Below, in pieces: positions 35,282 through 44,358 of a DNA stretch of 64,000 nucleotides. The notes beneath the pieces were generated by a model. It saw only the letters and a program-made list of their open reading frames with translations, searched no databases and was not told the origin of the DNA. A program made the position numbers and the translations under genes. The stretch is from DAOTYH01 sp034435015 (GTDB taxonomy: Bacteria; Chloroflexota; Anaerolineae; Aggregatilineales; UBA3940): contig DAOTYH010000062.1 in NCBI GenBank assembly GCA_034435015.1, positions 1 to 64,000 of the forward strand, written 5' to 3'. Position 1 is the stretch's first letter, and each line of letters opens with the position of its first letter.

Positions 35282-35551
35282 ATGGTAACTGATCACGATC
35301 ACAGCAAATGCCAGCTCCTGCTGGGTGAATTGTCTGCCTATCTGGATGGAGAGGCAGGGGAAGCCCTGTGTCAGGAGATCGAACGCCATATTGCCGAGTG
35401 CGAAAACTGCCGGATCGTTGTTGATACGATGGCTCGGACTGTGAAGTTGTACCGCGAACATGGGCGTACTGCCCTTCCTGCCAAAGCCAAGCTTCGCCTG
35501 TACAAGACCTTAGACCTGACCGACTATCTGCCAGATAAGGAACAACCTTAG
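35282..35551 (+). CDS. Zinc-finger anti-sigma factor (HC2 type)
   Basis: 89 residues. The H-x3-C-x2-C zinc motif (RHIAECENC) with an upstream Cys in the SKCQLLL helix identifies an anti-sigma ZAS domain. No membrane segment follows, so it is a soluble regulator that probably binds the preceding sigma factor and releases it on redox or metal signals (inference). Start at 35282 chosen over an in-frame one inside the sigma gene. Confidence 0.85.
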   Translation: MVTDHDHSKCQLLLGELSAYLDGEAGEALCQEIERHIAECENCRIVVDTMARTVKLYREHGRTALPAKAKLRLYKTLDLTDYLPDKEQP

Positions 35552-35609
35552 CGCAGGCCCCCAATAAGCCGCCAGCTCCCTTAAGAGAGCGTTACATCCC
35601 AACTTATCT

Positions 35610-35638
35610 TTGACAGTCTGCTTGAGTATGGGTATGAT
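35610..35638 (+). promoter_or_regulatory. Predicted promoter of the yvcK-gap-pgk group
   Basis: TTGACA (35610-35615), 17-bp spacer, TATGAT (35633-35638). The leader to yvcK would be about 100 nt. Confidence 0.6.
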
Positions 35639-35742
35639 GATCAGGGCGGTAGACATAAAATAGAGGCACCTGGCCCATTTCATACTCTGAGGTGCTTCTT
35701 GCGTAGTAGGCCGTTCCATAGAGGCATCACGGAGCGGCTCAT

Positions 35743-37065
35743 TTGCTGTGTCTATACCTTGAGGCCTGTGAGGGGTATTTGAAGAGTCAGCCCCGTCGCT
35801 CACATTCTCTGCTCAAATGGCTGACGCCCGGCATCGGCGTCAAGCGCTGGCTTGGACTTTTATTTGTGGGCGTGACGTTACTAGGGCTGGCCTTCGCACT
35901 GGTAGTAGTTGATCTATATCGGGCCTATCCCTCACCGTTATGGTCTGCGCTCACGCTGGGCGGAGCACCCATGTGGGTGCGGGCTGGGCTGGCAGGCCTG
36001 CTGGGCATCACACTCGTGATTCTGGCGATCCTTCAGTTCAACCGGGCTGTTCTTGAACCGCTGGAACTAGGGCGCGGCGAGCTGATTGACGCCATGGTCG
36101 AGTACCGCCGGGGACAGCGCGGCCCAAGGATCGTCGCTATTGGAGGGGGCACAGGCCTGCCTGTCCTGTTGCGCGGTCTGAAAGCCTACACCTATAACCT
36201 GACGGCTATTGTCACTGTCGCGGATGATGGGGGAAGCTCAGGCCGCCTGCGAAGGGAGCTGGGTGTCCTGCCGCCGGGAGACTTCCGTAACAATATCGCG
36301 GCACTGGCACGCGATGAAGGGTTGATGACACAACTCTTCCAGTATCGCTTCGGCGAGGGCGGCCTGGAGGGCCACAGCTTTGGCAACCTGTTGATCACAG
36401 CGCTAAGCGGCGTGACAGGCAGTTTCGAGCAGGCATTGATCGAGAGTAGCCGTGTGCTGGCAATCCGGGGGCAGGTATTGCCATCTACATTGGCAGATGT
36501 GACCCTGATGGCCGATCTCCGTGATATTCAGGCCGACAGCACACGGCGCATCGCCGGCGAGTCTGCCATACCGGAGGTCGCCGGGACAGTCGAGCGGGTC
36601 TTCCTACAGCCGGACGATGCTCCTGCCTATCCAGAGGCAGTGCGGGCTATCCTTTCCGCCGATCTGATCGTTCTGGGGCCGGGCAGTCTGTTCACGAGTA
36701 TCCTGCCCAATCTGCTGGTGCCCGGCATTGCTGAAGCTGTGCGGGCCAGCAAGGCGCTCAAGGTGTACGTATGCAACGTGGCCACTCAGCGTGGTGAGAC
36801 AGATGGCTTCAGCGTAGCCGATCATGTGCACGCCATCGAGCGGCACGTAGGGAAAGGAATATTCTCAGTGGTGTTGGCAAATAACCGCTTTATCCCCCAG
36901 CCGGAGAACGCTAACTTCTCTTATGTCCGGCTCGACAGCATAGACGATCCGGCGATTCGTGTCTGTACCGCCCCGCTGGCAGACGACAGCCGTCCATGGC
37001 GGCATCATCCTGAACGGCTGGCTCAGGCTGTCATGGACCTGCTCGCAGAGACACAGGGTACATGA
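35743..37065 (+). CDS. yvcK: YvcK family gluconeogenesis factor with N-terminal membrane anchor
   Basis: 440 residues. The C-terminal 310 match YvcK/CofD-like proteins: AIGGGTGLPVLLRGLK, VTVADDGGSSGRLR, LPPGDFRNN, GHSFGNLLI, GPGSLFTSI and YVCNVATQRGETDGFS. YvcK binds UDP-sugars and is needed for growth on gluconeogenic carbon and for wall synthesis. Two membrane segments (about 36-58 and 78-98) precede it, an arrangement known in some phyla. I keep the TTG start at 35743 because GGAG lies 8 nt upstream; a later TTG (35779) is possible. Directly upstream of gap. Confidence 0.88.
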   Translation: MLCLYLEACEGYLKSQPRRSHSLLKWLTPGIGVKRWLGLLFVGVTLLGLAFALVVVDLYRAYPSPLWSALTLGGAPMWVRAGLAGLLGITLVILAILQFNRAVLEPLELGRGELIDAMVEYRRGQRGPRIVAIGGGTGLPVLLRGLKAYTYNLTAIVTVADDGGSSGRLRRELGVLPPGDFRNNIAALARDEGLMTQLFQYRFGEGGLEGHSFGNLLITALSGVTGSFEQALIESSRVLAIRGQVLPSTLADVTLMADLRDIQADSTRRIAGESAIPEVAGTVERVFLQPDDAPAYPEAVRAILSADLIVLGPGSLFTSILPNLLVPGIAEAVRASKALKVYVCNVATQRGETDGFSVADHVHAIERHVGKGIFSVVLANNRFIPQPENANFSYVRLDSIDDPAIRVCTAPLADDSRPWRHHPERLAQAVMDLLAETQGT

Positions 37066-37130
37066 CAGCGCCAACGAGGTAAAAGATTCACGTTCACTCA
37101 CTTCTTTACTACACAAAAGGAGAGACAACC

Positions 37131-38147
37131 ATGGCAATCAAAGTAGGTATCAACGGGTTTGGACGTATCGGGCGTCAGGTCCTCAAGATTATGAAGGAAA
37201 ACTACCCAGCCGATTTTGACGTAGTAGCCTTCAACGACATTGGCGACCTCACGCAGATGGCTCATCTGTTCAAATACGACTCGAACTATGGCTCCTTCAA
37301 GGGCACAGTTGAGGTTAAGGAAGACGGCTTAGTCGTCAACGGCGATTTCATCAAGGCCTTTGCCGCCAAAGACCCTTCCGAGCTACCGTGGAAAGACCTA
37401 GGCGTTGACATTGTCATTGAGTCCACTGGCAAGTTCACCGACCGTGACAGCGCCAGCAAGCATCTGGCGAATGGGGCCAAGAAGGTCATCATTACCGCAC
37501 CGGCCAAGAACGAGGATATTACTGTGGTGCTGGGTGTTAATGAGGGAATGTACGACCCCGCCAAGCATCACATTATCTCGAACGCCAGTTGCACTACCAA
37601 CTGCCTGGCCCCGGCGGCCAAAGTCGTACAGGATAACTTTGGCATTGTCAAGGCCTTCATGACCACCATCCATGCTTACACCAACGACCAGAAGATTCTT
37701 GACCTGCCCCATAAAGACCTGCGCCGTGCCCGCGCCGCCGCGATGAGCATTATCCCCACAACCACTGGTGCCGCTAAGGCTGTCGGGTTGGTCATCCCGG
37801 AGTTGAAGGGCAAGTTCGACGGTTACGCCCTGCGCGTGCCGACTTCCACAGTGTCTGTCGTAGACTTTACCGCCCTGCTGGAGAAGGAGACCACCACCGA
37901 AGCACTCCACGAGGCGTTCCGTGCCGCCGCCAATGGCCCTCTCAAGGGCTTCCTTGGCTTCTGCGAGGAGCCGCTGGTCAGCATTGATTTCAAGGGTGAC
38001 AGCCGTTCCAGCATCGTGGATGCTCAGTTCACCTACATGCTGGGTGGCAGCGGCAACTTTGCTAAGGTTGTTGCATGGTACGACAATGAGTGGGGCTACT
38101 CAGTACGTACGGTCGATCTGGCCAAGCTGGTTGGCTCCAAGCTCTAA
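37131..38147 (+). CDS. gap: Glyceraldehyde-3-phosphate dehydrogenase
   Basis: 338 residues. NAD-binding GFGRIGR at the N-terminus and the catalytic Cys in ASCTTNCLAP, with the paired His in TTIHAYTNDQ. Converts glyceraldehyde-3-phosphate to 1,3-bisphosphoglycerate. AAAGGAG precedes the ATG. Followed by pgk after an intercistronic hairpin. Confidence 0.97.
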   Translation: MAIKVGINGFGRIGRQVLKIMKENYPADFDVVAFNDIGDLTQMAHLFKYDSNYGSFKGTVEVKEDGLVVNGDFIKAFAAKDPSELPWKDLGVDIVIESTGKFTDRDSASKHLANGAKKVIITAPAKNEDITVVLGVNEGMYDPAKHHIISNASCTTNCLAPAAKVVQDNFGIVKAFMTTIHAYTNDQKILDLPHKDLRRARAAAMSIIPTTTGAAKAVGLVIPELKGKFDGYALRVPTSTVSVVDFTALLEKETTTEALHEAFRAAANGPLKGFLGFCEEPLVSIDFKGDSRSSIVDAQFTYMLGGSGNFAKVVAWYDNEWGYSVRTVDLAKLVGSKL

Positions 38148-38162
38148 CCTACCCTCTCTGCG

Positions 38163-38190
38163 GCAGGGGTGGCAGATTGGCCACCCCTGC
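38163..38190 (+). other. Intercistronic hairpin gap-pgk
   Basis: Perfect 11-bp stem (38163-38173 against 38180-38190), 6-nt loop, no T tract. It may stabilise or process the gap mRNA or partly lower pgk expression. Confidence 0.55.
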
Positions 38191-38214
38191 TAACGGCTAT
38201 CTTTGGGGGAAAAG

Positions 38215-39402
38215 ATGAACAAGAAAACCATCCGTGACGTAGACCTCAAGGGTAAACGGGTACTGGTGCGTGTGGATTTCAATGTGCCGGTTGAGGATGG
38301 CAAGGTAACCGACGATACACGCATCGTGGCCGCTATCCCGACTATTCGGGCCATTCTAGATCAGAAGCCTAAGGCCGTGATTCTCATGTCGCACTTTGGG
38401 CGTCCGAAAGAAGGCCCGGACCTCAAGTACTCGATCAAGCCGGTTGTGCCTGTCCTGTCCGAGAAGTTGGGAATGCCGGTAGCCTTTGCTGAGGACTGTG
38501 TCGGTGAGGTGGCAGAGAAGGCCGTTGAGGCTCTGCCTGAAGGCGGTGTGTTGTTGCTGGAAAACACCCGCTTTCACCCGACAGAGACTAAAAATGATCT
38601 TGAGCTTGCCAAACAGATGGCCAGGCTGGGTGACATCTATGTCAATGATGCCTTTGGCTCAGCTCACCGTGCCCATTCAAGTACTGAGGGAGTGGCCCGC
38701 TTCCTGCCTGCTGTGGCAGGCCTGCTGATGGAAAAGGAGATCGAGTTCCTAGGTACAGCCCTCGAAAACCCCAAACGTCCGTTCGTGGCAATCTTGGGAG
38801 GGGCCAAAATCTCTGACAAGATCGGCGTGATCGAGAATCTGCTTGCTAAAGCCGACAAAATCTTGGTTGGCGGCGGAATGGCAAACACCTTCTTCAAGGC
38901 ACAAGGCATTGAGGTAGGCGACTCGCTGGTCGAGGATGAGGCGCTTGAAACCGCCAAGTCTATTTTGTCTAAGGCAGGCGACAAACTTGTTCTGCCCGTT
39001 GATGTGACCATTGCGGATGCCTTCGAGGCAACGGCTGTAGCCGATACGATTGAGGTACGGAAAGGCGTCCCTGCTGGATGGCGTATCCTTGACATCGGTG
39101 TCGGCACAGTGAGGTTATTCAGCAGTCAACTCACCGATGCGATGACCATTGTCTGGAATGGCCCAATGGGCGTCTTCGAATTTGAGCGCTTTGCTCAAGG
39201 GACATTCGCTATCGCCCAAGCGGTCGCAGGGCGTGCAGAGGCCGGAGCAGTTGTGATCATCGGCGGCGGCGATTCGGCGGCGGCCATCCAACAGGCAGGG
39301 CTGGCTGATAAAGTAACGCACGTCAGCACCGGCGGCGGCGCCAGCCTGGAAATGCTTGAGGGCAAGGTCCTGCCCGGCTTAGCGGCTCTGAACGACAAAT
39401 AG
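38215..39402 (+). CDS. pgk: Phosphoglycerate kinase
   Basis: 395 residues. RVDFNVPVEDG, LGGAKISDKIG, VGGGMANTFFKAQG and NGPMGVFEFERFAQGT are diagnostic; the C-terminal GGGDSAAAI is the nucleotide-binding loop. Makes ATP from 1,3-bisphosphoglycerate. The start at 38215 has GGGGG just upstream. Confidence 0.97.
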   Translation: MNKKTIRDVDLKGKRVLVRVDFNVPVEDGKVTDDTRIVAAIPTIRAILDQKPKAVILMSHFGRPKEGPDLKYSIKPVVPVLSEKLGMPVAFAEDCVGEVAEKAVEALPEGGVLLLENTRFHPTETKNDLELAKQMARLGDIYVNDAFGSAHRAHSSTEGVARFLPAVAGLLMEKEIEFLGTALENPKRPFVAILGGAKISDKIGVIENLLAKADKILVGGGMANTFFKAQGIEVGDSLVEDEALETAKSILSKAGDKLVLPVDVTIADAFEATAVADTIEVRKGVPAGWRILDIGVGTVRLFSSQLTDAMTIVWNGPMGVFEFERFAQGTFAIAQAVAGRAEAGAVVIIGGGDSAAAIQQAGLADKVTHVSTGGGASLEMLEGKVLPGLAALNDK

Positions 39403-39429
39403 GCTTTCTCGTATCGTCTTGAATGTCTT

Positions 39430-39460
39430 AAGCAGGCCAGCCTGATAGCTGGCCTGCTTG
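39430..39460 (+). terminator. Intrinsic terminator after pgk
   Basis: Perfect 12-bp stem (39430-39441 against 39448-39459) with a 6-nt loop and TTGTT after it. A separate promoter for tpiA follows. Confidence 0.7.
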
Positions 39461-39468
39461 TTACCCCA

Positions 39469-39477
39469 TGTTACAAT
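39469..39477 (+). promoter_or_regulatory. Extended -10 promoter of tpiA
   Basis: TGTTACAAT (TGn plus TACAAT), 37 nt before the tpiA start and just after the pgk terminator. Confidence 0.5.
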
Positions 39478-39514
39478 ACATTGTACCCCCGTCTTTTGGT
39501 AAGGAGAGTGGCTA

Positions 39515-40288
39515 ATGCGGATACCCGTGCTGGCTGGCAACTGGAAAATGTATAAGACCGTCACCGAGGCGCTGGATTTCGCCGCGGCAGTCAAGGGGCC
39601 ACTGGCCGATCTCACAGGAGTTGAGAAAGCCATTTGTGCCTCCTTTGTGTCCTTGTCACCTTTAGCCGAAGCCTTGCGGGGCACAGGCATCAAGCTGGGC
39701 GCTCAAGATATGCACTGGGAAGAGCAGGGGGCTTTTACAGGCGAAGTATCGCCGCTAATGCTCAAGGGTCTGTGTGATTTGGTGATCATCGGCCACTCAG
39801 AGCGGCGGCAATATTTCGGCGAGACAGATGAGACCGTCAACAAGAAGATCAAGGCCGCTCTGACGCACGGCATCACCCCCATCGTATGTGTCGGCGAGAG
39901 TCTGGAGCAGAACCGTGCCGGCGAGACCGAGGCATTTGTCAGCAAGCAGGTGCAGGCCGCTTTTGATGGGATCACGGCTGAACAGGCACGCGGGATCATC
40001 GTTGCCTATGAGCCGATCTGGGCTATTGGTACGGGGCTGGCCGCTACCCCTGATGACGCCAATCGCATCATTGGCCAGGTGGTACGTGCTACTCTGGCCA
40101 AGCTGTATGGGGATGAGGCCGCTCAGGCCATGCGTATCCAGTATGGCGGTAGTGTGAACGTCAAGAACGTTGAGGAATTGATGATACAACCTGAGATTGA
40201 CGGCGGGCTGGTAGGCGGTGCATCATTGAAGCCGGACGACTTCATAACGTTGGTTAAGGTCACCGCTCAGGCCAAAGGGTTGGCATAG
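39515..40288 (+). CDS. tpiA: Triose-phosphate isomerase
   Basis: 257 residues. Active-site Lys in AGNWKM, His in IIGHSERR, Glu in VAYEPIWAIGTG, and the phosphate-binding YGGSV loop. AAGGAG precedes the ATG. It would handle triose phosphates from glycolysis and from any product of the RLP/kinase operon. Confidence 0.97.
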   Translation: MRIPVLAGNWKMYKTVTEALDFAAAVKGPLADLTGVEKAICASFVSLSPLAEALRGTGIKLGAQDMHWEEQGAFTGEVSPLMLKGLCDLVIIGHSERRQYFGETDETVNKKIKAALTHGITPIVCVGESLEQNRAGETEAFVSKQVQAAFDGITAEQARGIIVAYEPIWAIGTGLAATPDDANRIIGQVVRATLAKLYGDEAAQAMRIQYGGSVNVKNVEELMIQPEIDGGLVGGASLKPDDFITLVKVTAQAKGLA

Positions 40289-40343
40289 CCGGCTCAGGGG
40301 GCGTACGTCTCTCTGGCCTGTGCCGGTGGTGAGGTAAGGCAAC

Positions 40344-41111
40344 ATGCCCGACTGGATCATCCCGTGGATACTAGCCGCTCTGGCGATATGGCCGCTGGTA
40401 CAGCTCGAACGTTGGATACATAAACACGTTCAGGGGCTGGGTCTATTGTTGACCAACAATCCGCAAGCCGCCGTATTGATATACTATCTGGCTCTCCTAC
40501 CTGGGGTCGCACTTCATGAGGGGAGCCAGTGGCTGATGGCTCAGATTCTGCGGGTCAGGGTTAAGAGGTTCCGGATATGGCCGGAGAAACAGCGTGATGG
40601 CGTGATCCGGCTGGGGCTGGTCGAGATCGAGCCGGATACTGACAGTGTACGCGCTACGCTGGTCGGCATGATCCCTCTGATCGCGGGAGTAGCTGTCATT
40701 GCCTTGATCAGTGCCACTCACTTCGATACCGACATGTTGCTGGCTTCACTGCTGGGTGGTGATCTCCCTGTCATGATCGCTGGTATCAGGGCATTCACAG
40801 CCGCACCAGATTTCTGGCTGTGGGTCTACCTGATCTTTGCAATTGGTAATGCCATGCTCCCTGAAGAACATGACCGGATCAACTGGTGGTTGTTGATAGG
40901 CGTAGTTGCTGGCATAACTATCGCTTTGTTGCTACTCGATCTCAACATCCTGATTCAGGCATGGCTGGAAGGCCCGCTGGCACAATTAGCCCGATGGCTA
41001 AGTCTCGCCCTGATCATGGTGCTGGCCATTGACCTGATATGCATGGGGCTGATGGCTGGAGCTGAGGCATTGTTTAGCCGTCTCTTGAATCGGGAGATCG
41101 AATATCATTAG
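40344..41111 (+). CDS. Polytopic membrane protein, degenerate M50-like
   Basis: 255 residues with five to six membrane spans. The third hydrophobic segment has LPGVALHEGSQWLMAQILRV, which looks like the M50 site-2 protease block H-E-x-x-H with the second His changed to Gln, so zinc binding and proteolysis are doubtful. No NPDG motif is seen. Possibly a pseudo-protease or a structural membrane protein. Probably cotranscribed with tpiA. Confidence 0.65.
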   Translation: MPDWIIPWILAALAIWPLVQLERWIHKHVQGLGLLLTNNPQAAVLIYYLALLPGVALHEGSQWLMAQILRVRVKRFRIWPEKQRDGVIRLGLVEIEPDTDSVRATLVGMIPLIAGVAVIALISATHFDTDMLLASLLGGDLPVMIAGIRAFTAAPDFWLWVYLIFAIGNAMLPEEHDRINWWLLIGVVAGITIALLLLDLNILIQAWLEGPLAQLARWLSLALIMVLAIDLICMGLMAGAEALFSRLLNREIEYH

Positions 41112-41248
41112 GAGCTGACCAAGACTCAGAAGGAGCGCCTGTAGCCATCGCTTGAAAAGATCGCACATTTGGTGTTAAAACAGACGCGCCCTCCTGATAA
41201 GAGGGATCGAGGAGTTTGTCTTAACGAGTTGAAGTAAGGAGATTGTCA

Positions 41249-42001
41249 ATGAATAAACTTGTACTCCTCAGGCATGGAGAAAGTACTTGGAACAAGGAAA
41301 ATCGATTCACAGGCTGGACGGATGTTGATCTTTCTGAAAAGGGGATCGAAGAGGCAAAGGAAGCGGGGCGCATCCTCAAGCAGGAGGGCTATACCTTCGA
41401 TATAGCCTTTACCTCAGTGCTTAAGAGGGCTATCCGCACATTGTGGATCGTGCTGGATGAGATGGATTTGATGTGGATACCCGTTGTCCGTCACTGGCGC
41501 CTGAACGAGCGCCACTATGGGGCTTTGCAGGGTCTCAACAAGGCGGAAATGGCAGAAAAGTACGGCGAGGAGCAGGTCCACCTATGGCGGCGCAGTTATG
41601 ATGTTCCCCCTCCTCCGCTGGATATAACCGATGAGCGGTGGCCGGGCCATGACCCGCGCTACAAGAATCTTGATCCCAAAGACATCCCGCAGTCGGAGAG
41701 CCTGAAAGATACCGTCAAGCGGTTCTTGCCCTACTGGCATGAGACTATTGCGCCAACGGTCAAGTCCGGACAGAGGGCTATTGTTGTCGCTCATGGCAAT
41801 AGCCTGCGGGCGCTGGTCAAGTATCTTGATAATATCTCGGACGCCGAAATCCCCGGCCTGAATATTCCGACCGGCATCCCTCTTGTATACGAATTTGATG
41901 ATGATATGAACCCGCTGACCCACTACTATCTGGGCGACCCAGAAGCGGTTGCAAAGGCGGCACAGGCTGTGGCCAATCAGGGCAAAGCGAAGAAATCCTG
42001 A
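41249..42001 (+). CDS. gpmA: 2,3-bisphosphoglycerate-dependent phosphoglycerate mutase
   Basis: 250 residues. The phospho-His is in LRHGESTWN, followed by NRFTGWTDVDLSEKG, the NERHYGALQGLNKAE substrate block and the second His in VVAHGNSLRALVKYL. Interconverts 3- and 2-phosphoglycerate. AAGGAG lies 7 nt before the ATG at 41249. Confidence 0.96.
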   Translation: MNKLVLLRHGESTWNKENRFTGWTDVDLSEKGIEEAKEAGRILKQEGYTFDIAFTSVLKRAIRTLWIVLDEMDLMWIPVVRHWRLNERHYGALQGLNKAEMAEKYGEEQVHLWRRSYDVPPPPLDITDERWPGHDPRYKNLDPKDIPQSESLKDTVKRFLPYWHETIAPTVKSGQRAIVVAHGNSLRALVKYLDNISDAEIPGLNIPTGIPLVYEFDDDMNPLTHYYLGDPEAVAKAAQAVANQGKAKKS

Positions 42002-42021
42002 GCGTAGATCATCACACGGCG

Positions 42022-42058
42022 AAGGCGCGGCAAGACCGGTTGCCGCGCCTTTGTTTTT
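42022..42058 (+). terminator. Intrinsic terminator of gpmA
   Basis: Perfect 11-bp G+C-rich stem (42022-42032 against 42041-42051), 8-nt loop and a TGTTTTT tract. Lies between convergent genes. Confidence 0.9.
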
Positions 42059-42102
42059 GCTGTGGAAGAAGAATGTCTCATGGGCCGGCGAAGGCCTATC
42101 TC

Positions 42103-42804
42103 CTATCCATCGGCGGGGATTTTCATATTGCCTTCCCGCGGCCAAGCGGCATGCGGGCCAATGATAATCCCCCGCCCGGAAAAGCCCTGCATAAAGCGCA
42201 CCGCTGGAATGCGGGCGCCCGCCTGCAAGGCTGTTGTCCGCCCTGACGGGTTATGGATAATGACATGGGTTACATCACGCCCCTTCAGTTCTACCCCCCA
42301 GACAACCACTAGATGCCCCGAACGGCGGGTCAGAGGCCCATCCTCCCCCAGCTCCGCCGATACCGATGCGATAATCACCTTCCCTGTCTGGATGATGCGG
42401 GCCAAGTCGGCAAGCGTTAGATCGCCGGCTAGCTCAGCCCAACAGCCCCGCTCAATGGCAAGCTGGGCCAGAGCTAGATGTTTCCAGCCTTTTTCGACAG
42501 GCTTATCAGGCCGGTCGGGGCGAAGCTCTGTCAGATAGCCATCCAGCATCAGCCCGGCCCGCACCCAGTCCATCACCGGCCCAGACGGCTGGCCGGTAAT
42601 ACCGTCCACTGCCATCTTCACACACACAACACCGCAGGAGCGCCATGCCCAATGAGCATACTCCTGCGGCGAGATCGCACCATATTCCAGCCAACGGGGA
42701 TCGGTCCGAGGGTCCCGCTTGCCATGTACGAAGTCATGGACCAACTCAGGAGTGGCAAACTGGCAGATATATGGGATAGAGTAAGGGACAAGCAGGTCAG
42801 CCAT
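42103..42804 (-). CDS. C39-like cysteine peptidase family protein
   Basis: 233 residues. Cys in RSCGVVC, His in SGHLVVVWG and Asn in IHNPSGR fit the papain-like C39_2 triad. No signal peptide is seen, although related proteins are often secreted. No ribosome site precedes the ATG at 42804; instead a TACAAT box ends 11 nt upstream, which would start the transcript at or near the ATG (leaderless). The alternative start at 42888 overlaps the divergent WD40 gene. Confidence 0.65.
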   Translation of the reverse strand: MADLLVPYSIPYICQFATPELVHDFVHGKRDPRTDPRWLEYGAISPQEYAHWAWRSCGVVCVKMAVDGITGQPSGPVMDWVRAGLMLDGYLTELRPDRPDKPVEKGWKHLALAQLAIERGCWAELAGDLTLADLARIIQTGKVIIASVSAELGEDGPLTRRSGHLVVVWGVELKGRDVTHVIIHNPSGRTTALQAGARIPAVRFMQGFSGRGIIIGPHAAWPREGNMKIPADG

Positions 42805-42863
42805 GTTGGGCAGATTGTAACGGCAACTGTGGCCGCGGGCTAGTGCCAGTTGAGGGAAGTGTG

Positions 42864-44009
42864 ATGCACCATTTTCTTCCTGTCCCAAAACAAAAACGAC
42901 GCTGGGCAGGCAGTCTATGGGTTGCTCTCTTGATCTTCTTCTCTGCCTGCCAGCAGGACATTGCCACTCCGCTGACCCAGCCTTACGTCTCTACAGCCGT
43001 GCCACGCCCGACGGTTACACCGTCACCCACTCCCACCGATGCCCCGCCGCCTTCTTCCACTCCAAGCATCACTCCTCTCCCAACATTGTCTCCCGATGCC
43101 ATCACCGCACAGACCGCAGGTGACCTGGACCCAGCCTTATTCCTCTCTGGCCATCAGGGACCAGTCTACGGCGTAGCTGTGTCGGCAGATGGCCGGCTGA
43201 TAGCCTCAGCCAGTACTGACCGCCGGGTACGTCTCTTCGATGGGCTGAATGGTGATCTTCTGTCTGTGCTGGAACATCATCGGAACTGGGTTTATTGTGT
43301 GGCCTTCTCACCAGATGGGACACGGCTTGTCTCTGGCGGTCGCGACCGAACAGTTCAACTCTGGGATACGTCAACCGGTGAGCGCTTGATCGGCTCACGA
43401 ACTTCGGGAGAAGTCTCACAGGTAGCGTTTTCACCGGATGGCTCTCGGTTTGCCACAGTAGGCTACTACAGTGCCATTGGCAATGTATGGGACACACTCA
43501 CAGGCGCACCGTTGTTCGAGCTGGAGGGACATCGTACCCGGCTCCGCAGTGTGGCATACTCACCCGACGGCCAATGGCTCGCTACCGGAGACCTGAACAG
43601 CTTGATCATCCTCCACGACCCACAGACAGGGCAGATAGGCTTACAGCTCTATCAGGAGGGGGGGCAGGCCCTTAGTTTGGCCTTTTCGCCAGACAGCGCT
43701 TATCTCGTAGTGGGCACTGACCGGGGGGAAATCAGGTTATGGGATGTAGAGAGACAGCAAATCGTTGCTGTGTGGACGGCCCATTCAGGCGAGGTGTGGA
43801 GCCTGACTTACTCGCCGGACGGCAGTTTGCTGATTTCGGCAGGCGGCGATGGGGCAATTCGGCTGTGGAACACAAACACCTACGAACGAATCCGTAGCCT
43901 GACGGCACATGGGGCTTCCGTGAGAAGCGTGGCTATTTCTGCAGACGGGACAACGCTAGTGTCGGGCGGGGATGATAACCGGGTGATCGTGTGGCGTATT
44001 GATCACTAG
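42864..44009 (+). CDS. WD40-repeat lipoprotein
   Basis: 381 residues. Signal with lipobox FFSAC (Cys29), a Pro/Thr-rich linker, then seven WD40-type repeats with FSPDG..LVSGG-type blocks, enough for one seven-bladed propeller. Predicted anchored to the outer face of the membrane as a protein-binding scaffold. AGGGA lies 7 nt before the ATG at 42864. Divergent from the C39 gene, 59 bp apart. Confidence 0.88.
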   Translation: MHHFLPVPKQKRRWAGSLWVALLIFFSACQQDIATPLTQPYVSTAVPRPTVTPSPTPTDAPPPSSTPSITPLPTLSPDAITAQTAGDLDPALFLSGHQGPVYGVAVSADGRLIASASTDRRVRLFDGLNGDLLSVLEHHRNWVYCVAFSPDGTRLVSGGRDRTVQLWDTSTGERLIGSRTSGEVSQVAFSPDGSRFATVGYYSAIGNVWDTLTGAPLFELEGHRTRLRSVAYSPDGQWLATGDLNSLIILHDPQTGQIGLQLYQEGGQALSLAFSPDSAYLVVGTDRGEIRLWDVERQQIVAVWTAHSGEVWSLTYSPDGSLLISAGGDGAIRLWNTNTYERIRSLTAHGASVRSVAISADGTTLVSGGDDNRVIVWRIDH

Positions 44010-44253
44010 CGAGGAGGGGCAGTATTCTCAATAAAAATGCGACTCCGTGATAAAGTTGTAGAGCCAAAACCAACAACAGAATCACGGAGCGCTGATGGAC
44101 AGTATAACACAGATTCGGGTGGCGTGAGCACTGCGCCGTGCAGATTGACTATTCCGCCTGCTGTCACCACCGGCGTCCTCACCTGGCGCTGGGCATGCGC
44201 ACCCCTGCTCAGGCCTTCGCGGAGTCGCATTTGATATGACACATTGCGGAGCC
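44010..44253. other. Gene-free stretch with one hairpin
   Basis: Part of a 349-bp gap between the WD40 and LysM-M23 genes. It holds a long imperfect inverted repeat at 44043-44089 (9-bp arms CTCCGTGAT/ATCACGGAG, then 5-bp inner arms GTTGT/ACAAC). Short frames on both strands have no recognisable protein. No tRNA or known ncRNA recognised. Confidence 0.5.
44043..44089 (+). terminator. Two-step hairpin after the WD40 gene
   Basis: Outer 9-bp stem and inner 5-bp stem separated by a 3x3 internal loop; 33 nt after the WD40 stop. No T tract, so either a weak terminator or a structured RNA element. Confidence 0.4.
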
Positions 44254-44282
44254 TTGACATGACCCCGCAGGCGCGCTACCAT
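44254..44282 (+). promoter_or_regulatory. Predicted promoter of the LysM-M23 gene
   Basis: TTGACA (44254-44259), 17-bp spacer, TACCAT (44277-44282). A leader of about 70 nt follows, containing a 6-bp GCCAGG/CCTGGC hairpin (44312-44333). Confidence 0.5.
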
Positions 44283-44358
44283 TCAAGAATAGTCCATAAC
44301 TCGAACACCCAGCCAGGACGCAGTGCGCCTGGCCATTTAGTTGTCTGTGAGGGAGGCC

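Noticed and set aside
44006..44260. 84-codon minus-strand frame
   Set aside because: No domain, no ribosome site, runs through a hairpin; likely chance.
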